Shown here one piece after another: positions 18,810 through 24,858 of a stretch of 24,858 nucleotides of DNA; position 1 is the first letter of the stretch, and the number at the start of each line of letters is the position of its first letter. Where the stretch lies: contig WION01000677.1 in NCBI GenBank assembly GCA_015039365.1, positions 1 through 24,858 on the forward strand, written 5' to 3'. Below the pieces are notes generated by a model, which was not told where the DNA came from, ran no database searches, and was given only the letters and a program-made list of their open reading frames with translations. This DNA is from Amanita rubescens (Eukaryota; Basidiomycota; Agaricomycetes; Agaricales; Amanitaceae). The position numbers and the translations under genes were made by a program.

Positions 18810-20261
18810 GAAAGGAAAGCTAGTACGGAAGATCGCGGAATCTTTTATGACTCTCATTCATCCACCATTTAGACTTGTCTTTCTCGCTTTCGTTGCCTTC
18901 TTAATCTGGTGTCTCATCCCAATATCAACTCCACCCATACATCGTATCCACGATCAAGTTGACACCGTACTAAATGCAGCTATTTATGACAGAATCATCA
19001 CTCTTCACTCAAAAGACCCACTCGCTGTTTTAGCCATCAACGACCTTCAACACTCATTGGCTTGTTACGTACATCAAGGCATCTGGTCTACACGATCTTT
19101 CTCACTAGGTACCCTCTGCTCCCCTCCGCCTCGCAAATCATCAACTCCCGCGTTAACCTTGTGCTCCAAACTGCGCACCAAAAAAATACTTCTCGTCGGC
19201 CCAGAGTCTACTTTCTACTTGCACTCTCTCTGGCTAAATTCTCTCTCACAACTATTCAATACATCTGGCAAATGCCTTGGACCAGAGTTCTGCACGTTCC
19301 ATCATGTCTGTCTCGATCGAGCCATCGAGGCTTCGTTACCCACCACTCGTGTTAAAAAGTTTCCGAGTTCACGCGATCTCCTGACTTATGGATCCTCTAT
19401 TCTTCGCTTTATACTTTCCACTACTCTGTATGCGTCTAACATTCCACGCGATCTCGTATATACAACACCCATTATCGACCCGCGAACCGGCGTACGCACC
19501 AAGAACAGCTATTGGATGAATCAAGCGCGTAAAACGGATATACTAGTTCTAAATCGAGGCCCTATACCTGCCCCTGCTTGGACCTACTCTTTTGATCTCG
19601 ATCCTTTAGCAGGCAACTGGTCATTTGTCGACGATTTGTATTCCAACGCATCCACGAGATACTTTGGTTTAGAAAAACAAGGGGAGCGACTAGACCTCTC
19701 GCGAACGTATTACCATCGGTATCAAAGAGCCATACGAATCATCAATGCTGCACTCCACGCGACCTTGACCGTATTCCTTCCAGGGATCATGGATACTCTC
19801 GTTGCAATCCAAAAGGATGATGCTATAATAGTCTGGCATGGAACATGGTACCTTAATCCTATCTGTACTAACTATGGTAGTCCGAAAGGATTTTCCATCG
19901 AACCTCAGATTTTACCTTTGTATGACGACATAACGGTGGACCCTTGGACCTTGTATTACAATGCTCAAGGTGCACGGTTTGCTGAACCTTGGTTTCTTTC
20001 TGATGCCAAAATTTTACAGTGTACATGCACGACAAGCTATTGCCCAACCTTCTACCGCATTTTGGCATAGTATATTTACCACTCAGCTTCCCCCTCGCAC
20101 CTGCCAACGTATCATACAAAGGGACTGGGGAAGGAGTAAAGAATGTATTTGACGAAGAGCGGAAAGAATGTATCAGATACCCTTTCCATATCCCAGAAGG
20201 CAAGGCATTAGAAACAGCCTTTCTGGGTGGACTGGTGGAATTACTAGAGCAGATGCAGTAG
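18808..20261 (+). CDS. Unrecognised type II membrane protein, 467 aa
   Basis: Two exons, 18808-19969 and 20020-20261, join in frame. A basic N-terminus ([12 protein letters not shown]) precedes one hydrophobic segment ([20 protein letters not shown], residues about 22-41), predicting a signal-anchored lumenal or secreted-side protein. The lumenal part has several cysteines ([34 protein letters not shown]), N-glycosylation sequons (NWS, NAS, NVS) and [19 protein letters not shown]. That last segment weakly recalls block I of SGNH/PC-esterase-like proteins, but the GDS core is not present. A start at 18847 is also possible and would drop the basic residues. The head-to-head lipase and the close downstream RraA-like gene give no clear functional clue. 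No function is assigned. Confidence 0.75.
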
Positions 20262-20293
20262 CAGTCGCTATATGAAATCTATTTTTGAACAAC
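20262..20293 (+). promoter_or_regulatory. 32-bp spacer with an overlapping upstream ATG
   Basis: Only 32 bp separate the membrane-protein stop from the RraA-like ATG. An upstream ATG at 20272 opens a short frame, out of register with the main start, that overlaps it and ends within about 20 codons. This could act as an upstream ORF if the 5' end of the transcript lies before it. Confidence 0.4.
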
Positions 20294-21007
20294 ATGTCTC
20301 TTTTATCCAACTACTCGACCTGCGAGATCTCTGACGCCCTCGTAAAGCTAGGCGTCAGCAACGGGGGCCATCTCGTCGATATTCGCATGGTTTCTCCTGC
20401 AGCCCCGATACGCATCTGCGGGCCAGCATATACCGTCAAAATAGTGTTCACATCCGACACTTTAGCCCCTAGCATACCAAAAGACCACTTTGTCGATACC
20501 ATACCCCCCAACTCGATCGTCGTCATCGAAGCTCCTCACCGTTGAGTAGTAGTCACTCTCCTTCCTCTTTACTCCTACCCTATACAACCCTCACCAGAAG
20601 CCAAAAACGCAGTTTGGGGAGGATTAATGACGGCGGGCGCACAAGCACGGAATGCTTCCGGAGTTGTCATCTCCGGCAGGTGCAGGGACATCGCAGAACA
20701 TCGCGCAGCCAACTTTCCCGTCTTTGCACGATCTCAATCAACACTCGGCCAGTCGTCCTTTACACGCCCTTCCGGTGTAAACGTTCCGCTTGTTATTACC
20801 AGCGGTGACGGTAATGATGCTGTACACGTTCAGCCGGGCGATTGGATCATCGCTGATGAAGATGGCGTCGTATGTGTTCCCAAAACTCTAGAAGAGTCCG
20901 TGGCAGAATTAGCTGCCAAAGGGAAACAAGTTGATGCCTTATGCTTGGAGGATATCAAGGCAGGAAAAGGTGTACAAGCCTCTTTCAAGAAACACAGGGG
21001 AAAGTGA
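20294..21007 (+). CDS. RraA-like / 4-hydroxy-4-methyl-2-oxoglutarate aldolase family protein
   Basis: Fungal member of the RraA/HMG-aldolase family; characterised relatives are Mg2+-dependent 4-hydroxy-4-methyl-2-oxoglutarate aldolases with oxaloacetate decarboxylase activity. Exons 20294-20540 and 20598-21007 give 218 aa. The family start YSTCEISDALVKLGV is followed by RICGPAYTVK and IVVIEAPH. Across the intron come KNAVWGGLMTAGAQARNASG and GVVISGRCRDIAEH, whose Arg-Asp pair binds substrate and metal. PVFARSQST and PGDWIIADEDGVVCVPK complete the fold. The length is normal. The start is fixed by the conserved YSTC segment eight residues in. The physiological substrate in fungi is not established here. 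The gene converges on the polymerase kappa gene with 88 bp between stops. Confidence 0.9.
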
Positions 21008-21095
21008 GCGCGTGCGGCCCGGGCGAGAGAATACATTAAACATTAGATATATACTATATATGAATTACACGCGGTATACACGAGTGTCGTCTGTG

Positions 21096-23872
21096 TCACC
21101 GTTGCGAGGGCTTTAGACGTTTAGTGCTGGTGCCAGCAATGGACTCGGCCTGTGCCTCGCGAATCGCGCTCCGACTTAGGCAGAAATCAATATGCGCGTT
21201 TAATCCTTCATTATCAGTTAAAATAGTTTTATCGCATACGGGGCACCGGAGAGGTTCGCTTCGCTTGGACGAAGATGAGGATGCTGCACCAATAGTGCTC
21301 GCAGGTTTCGCCCCATGTGTTACCTTGCTGGCTCTTGTCTCATGATCGGCTGGCGAAGCATAATTAGTGCTGAGCCCGCCTTGAGGAGCTCCGACACTTG
21401 GAAACGAACGGGCTGGAGCAGACACGGGCGGGCGAGGCTTCAATTTTGGTACGTCTATTTTTGTTTTTCCTGATACTGCAGAGCTCTGGTTCGTTGGTTC
21501 GTCTTCGTCTTCGTCATGCTGACTCGGATCCAGATCTCTTTCGTCGTGCTCGTGGAAACCCGGCATCGATTCGACGCATTCCTCTGGGTCCTCGTCTAGA
21601 CTCTCCAAGTCTATCAGTTCATGAACCTCGGGTCCGTCAATTTTGCGTCGCTTGCGCGGTGAATTACTATCAACAGGCCCGAAGAACTTGACAGGAATTC
21701 TTTTAGCAAGTGCATACGACTCTGAAACAAGAACGAACCCGCTTAATGCCAGTATTGTCGGCTGTTCGGAGGTCTTTCAATTTCGTTACCCTCAGACCTA
21801 TCAGCCGCAGCCTTAATGGGAACTCAGGCATCAGCAACTCCTTGCCTATCTGAGCGAGGTATTGGCGTAATTGCTATAAACGTGCGGGTCTGACTTGTAT
21901 CAGTTACTTACCGCAAGCAACTCATCCTTCTTCTTAATCCATTTATTTGTTGATTTGGCCCTCGTAAATACTAAATATGTATGTCAGAAGGTATAACCTC
22001 CGTAAATGAAATTAATTACCTTGATAGGTATCAAGTTTATATTTAAGCGTAACCGTCTTTCCGGTCCAACCGTTGGTTTCCATATCTTCTTCAAGCTCTT
22101 CAGCTATCTCCTCCAATTTTTCAAGAATTTTCTGCTTATCAGCGAGTGGAGTGAAAGTCCTATATACCTTCTTACATCGCAAGTAGGCATAGACCATAAA
22201 TCATACCTCTCGGCCCCAATGCTCTTTCTCTCTTCCCGTTGATGCGCTTGAACTACATTGGAAGCAATGCCAAGGTATGTTCTCAACAGAAAAGCAAGCC
22301 CGAAATGCTTATCCATGAGATATACTACAGCGCGGTGTGTGAAAATGTCTCCACACGTCTGATGGCGTGATATGCATTAATGATTGCTATAAACAATGGT
22401 GCAACTCACCTTTATTCCGATGGAATCCAATAAGCGCTCGTTTACCCTTCCTACACCAGGAATTTTGCGAATAGGAAGATCCCGCATAAATTCGGTTATG
22501 GATTTTGCGTCAAACGGTAAGTGAAACTGCCCATTTGGTTTGTTCTAGTAGAAAATGAGAACGATTCCCGCGGCGACACCAGACAAACCTTGTCAGAACA
22601 TATCTGTCGAGTATTAACAGCTGCTTAGTTCGCAGTCGTATCCGAATGCACGACTCACTTTCGCGAGCATCTGTGTCAAATGATTAAAAGAGGTGCTAGA
22701 ATTACGGTCGCTCTGGTGTTTACCTTGTTGGGTGCTATCCCAGCGCTCGCTGTAAGCTTAGTCACCTCAAATACTTTGCTCCGCATCTCTGCCACACATT
22801 CATTACCAGTCAAACCATGTTCTTGGCAGTAGGAAGTTATGCTGATAAGGCAGGCGTGAGCTGAAGCCCAGGGGGACCAGAATGGGACTACTTGCTTAAG
22901 ATAGCCTTCATCGCAGCCTGCGATTGACATGTTGGGGTCATATGTTTTGAGGATCGCCATTACGTTGCCAGACATTTCCGTGTACCTCGAAAAGTTGAGG
23001 GATATTAATATTAGATCCGGACACAGTTTCTTTGCAATAAAAGCTGAGGAAGATTCAGGGCTTGGGCCGCTTTACAAAAGATGGGACAGACATGGCATTC
23101 CTGAACGTACACCATACTTTCTGGCTTCATAAGATGCTGTTGACAACACTCCGCGACCTACCTGTATTGAAATCAATTTGATAAGATAAAAAGGTCCAAA
23201 GGCCACTCACGCCAAACGGTTTGTCCTTCAACTCTGGGTTGAAAAGCAATTCAACGTTCTGAGCGACGAGTTAGGGATACCGTAGTACCAAGATAAGGAG
23301 ATGATACACTACAGCGAAGAACGCATCCATATCCACGTGAACGATGATTTGAGACAAATCCCGTTGTGCCTCTATTTCTGAAAGCTGGCAAGTAAATGAG
23401 CTCGAGAAACGTAGGCGACGGCGCTTTCCTGACCATGCGATCTACTAATGCTTCAATTCTGTCTGCATAAGACGATTAGGAACGCCACAAGCGAGCATCA
23501 TCTTGCATACTGATATCGGCGCCTTTCATGACTTCGTCTCGTTGCTTTAAGATCCGCTGTATATGCTCTGTCAATTCCTTGTCTTTCCTTTTCTCATTCT
23601 GCATGCAGCGTAGAAGACAGTTAGCCGTCATACAGGGATCCAGGGTGTCCCCCACCTCGTAAAATTTCGACCCTTTGGATGCATCGGCAATGATACGGTT
23701 GATTTCAGTTTGGTCTTTCGCCAGTCTGTAAGAACGTATGTTATTAAATGCCTCGCATCTGGATACTTTTTGAGTCATACCCTGCCTTCCCTGTGGATGG
23801 ACCAGCAAGACGTTTGACGAGACTTTCGGTTTCCTGGGACACCTGCTTTGGCTCTGTCCCTTCTTTCTTCAT
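21096..23872 (-). CDS. DNA polymerase kappa (Y-family translesion polymerase) with UBZ finger
   Basis: Nuclear error-prone polymerase for lesion bypass. Seventeen exons (high to low): 23872-23781, 23725-23656, 23598-23511, 23462-23434, 23384-23313, 23258-23211, 23161-23092, 23043-22896, 22841-22724, 22670-22659, 22603-22589, 22544-22410, 22358-22207, 22159-22020, 21970-21912, 21849-21739 and 21686-21096, totalling 1,950 nt (649 aa). Motifs: N-clasp DASKGSKFYENEKRKDKEL, catalytic VHVDMDAFFA, STASYEARKYGVRSGMP, CDEGYLN (second acidic site), SAGIAPNKMLAKICSDKNKP, HhH IRKIPGVGRVN, the polymerase-associated domain and GLRVTKLKDL. The tail has PRKRRKID (NLS-like), an acidic stretch and a CPVC...HIDFC UBZ4 finger for ubiquitinated PCNA. 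Two exons are only 12 and 15 nt long. The intron 22895-22842 has a GC donor. Confidence 0.94.
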
Positions 23873-24076
23873 TCTCTGCGAGACGACTCGAATGGACGCG
23901 CGTGTCACACCACGTGGGACCGCGACGCGCGACGCGTGCACCGTGAGTACCACAAATCTATATATATATCATAGGCTCTACGCGAACAGTGGGGGAACTA
24001 ATAAAAATGTAGAAATAATTTACCTAAGTGGGTATAAATATCACGTCAAGCCCAGCCTGATTAATGCAAACAGCCT
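23873..24076. other. Spacer between polymerase kappa and the caspase-like gene
   Basis: These 204 bp hold the polymerase kappa promoter and the 3' end of the next minus-strand gene. A run rich in cgcg/gacgcg motifs (about 23895-23940) just upstream of the ATG includes cgcgacgcgcgacgcgtg, which resembles MluI-cell-cycle-box-type sites (ACGCGT at 23932-23937). That would suit a replication/repair gene, but this is inference. Confidence 0.35.
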
Positions 24077-24858
24077 TCAGAATGCATCATCCTTCATGAA
24101 AGACAGACAGGCGAGAGAAGTATCCCAAATGTCATTGTCACCAGAAGACGAGCGAAAGAACGCCTCAAGATACTTGGGCGAATGAACCCATTCATCAGAG
24201 GGTCCCTGTTCTATCATGTTCATTGGTACAGGGGAAGATGTCAAAAATAATTTGAGGTAACCGGATTCCAGGTTTCGATCTGCAAGGGCAAACGAAAGTG
24301 CCTCGGATCCGGGTTTACTAGATCCGACGTGTAGGGTGCTGTGCTTGGATAGTGGAGCGGTCGAAAGAGTCGGATCAGGATGATATAATACGGTAATTCC
24401 ATGACAATTGGCGTCCATGAAGAAGAGATAGGGCCAGAGGTCGTAACTCGACTTGTTTCGTATGACAGCTGTGAAGATGGCCGATTGGTCGCAACGGATC
24501 GTAGCTTGCCCATCGATAAGTAAATTTGGTTCCCTCCTTCGCCAGGTAAGAGGGTCAAGACTATAAATTTCCATCTTAACCAGGTTGAATAGCGGACATT
24601 CGAGATTTTCAGAATGTAGTTGCAAATGAAAGCGGGCTGCGTCGTTAATGGCTTCTATTCCTGATTTTCGTTCGATTTTTAACGTACGGCGGCATGCTGG
24701 GGCCAATAACTGATCATAACGATCAATAACGACGTCTTGACGATCTATTTTCAGAGACATGTCCGCCTGCGACTTGTCGTTCACGCGGATGACATTCAAG
24801 CTCAAAAGGCTCGGTCGTCCATTATTGGCTTTGGTGGGCAAAGAGCGCCTTAATTTCA
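24077..24858 (-). CDS. C-terminal part of a caspase-like (C14) mushroom protein, runs off right edge
   Basis: The frame is open from the right edge to a stop at 24077-24079, about 259 residues, so this is the 3' part of a longer gene and no start is called. The segment IDGQATIRCDQSAIFTAVI, then WPYLFFMDANCHGITVLYHP, followed by Pro/Leu-rich APLSKHSTLHVG and SGYLKLFLTSSPV, resembles the conserved C-terminal region that follows the caspase p20 domain in many Agaricomycete peptidase C14 proteins. In those the usual pattern is 'LFPYLFYFDP..Y.I..WY.P' and 'D.GFLKLFV.T'. The recognition is from memory. The catalytic His/Cys domain would lie beyond the window, so activity cannot be judged. There are no introns in the visible part. 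Confidence 0.6.
   Translation of the reverse strand, partial: KLRRSLPTKANNGRPSLLSLNVIRVNDKSQADMSLKIDRQDVVIDRYDQLLAPACRRTLKIERKSGIEAINDAARFHLQLHSENLECPLFNLVKMEIYSLDPLTWRRREPNLLIDGQATIRCDQSAIFTAVIRNKSSYDLWPYLFFMDANCHGITVLYHPDPTLSTAPLSKHSTLHVGSSKPGSEALSFALADRNLESGYLKLFLTSSPVPMNMIEQGPSDEWVHSPKYLEAFFRSSSGDNDIWDTSLACLSFMKDDAF

Noticed and set aside
21124..21691. Plus-strand ORFs opposite the polymerase kappa tail
   Set aside because: They are antisense to exon 17, whose UBZ finger and frame-consistent join support the minus strand.

Overview
The window reads as nuclear DNA of a filamentous basidiomycete, most likely an Agaricomycete. The genes are densely packed and cut by many short introns of about 44-62 nt with GT(GC)..AG borders. 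The proteins are fungal ones: Slt2-type MAP kinase, Drs2-type flippase, NoxR, an AROM-related protein and an F-box protein. The caspase-like C-terminus and the helicase/DUF6589 relics resemble families that are expanded in mushrooms. Exon joins were worked out by hand from splice sites, reading frame and remembered family conservation. Every complete multi-exon gene listed sums to a multiple of three.

Layout: (1) 1-1119, minus strand: 5' part of an Slt2/Mpk1-type MAP kinase, running off the left edge. (2) 1233-3960: a 2,728-bp mobile element with long imperfect terminal inverted repeats and a perfect 9-bp target-site duplication. It carries two decayed gene pieces facing each other: a DUF6589-like N-terminal fragment (+) and a RecQ-like helicase (-) with two in-frame stops. 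(3) 4026-8869 (+): 21-exon Drs2-like P4-ATPase. (4) 9274-11356 (+): NoxR, the p67phox-like NADPH oxidase regulator. (5) 11437-12547 (+): G-patch protein Pxr1/PinX1. (6) 12752-15167 (+): a free-standing shikimate kinase/dehydroquinase/shikimate dehydrogenase fusion with key catalytic residues missing, like the quinate repressor QutR. (7) 15421-17001 (-): single-exon F-box protein. (8) 17292-18809 (-): membrane-anchored steryl-ester/acid-lipase-family hydrolase, head to head with (9) 18808-20261 (+): an unrecognised single-pass membrane protein. (10) 20294-21007 (+): RraA/HMG-aldolase family protein, only 32 bp downstream. (11) 21096-23872 (-): 17-exon DNA polymerase kappa with a UBZ finger. (12) 24077-24858 (-): 3' part of a protein resembling the C-terminal half of mushroom caspase-like (C14) proteins, running off the right edge.

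Most genes are single-copy housekeeping or signalling genes with no obvious shared pathway. Slt2 (cell-wall integrity), NoxR (ROS signalling) and Drs2 (membrane asymmetry) all act in polarised hyphal growth, but their neighbourhood may be chance. The most unusual parts are the transposon that split the roughly 170-bp divergent spacer between Slt2 and Drs2, the AROM-derived probable pseudoenzyme, and the head-to-head pair with no intergenic DNA. No tRNA, rRNA or CRISPR array was recognised.
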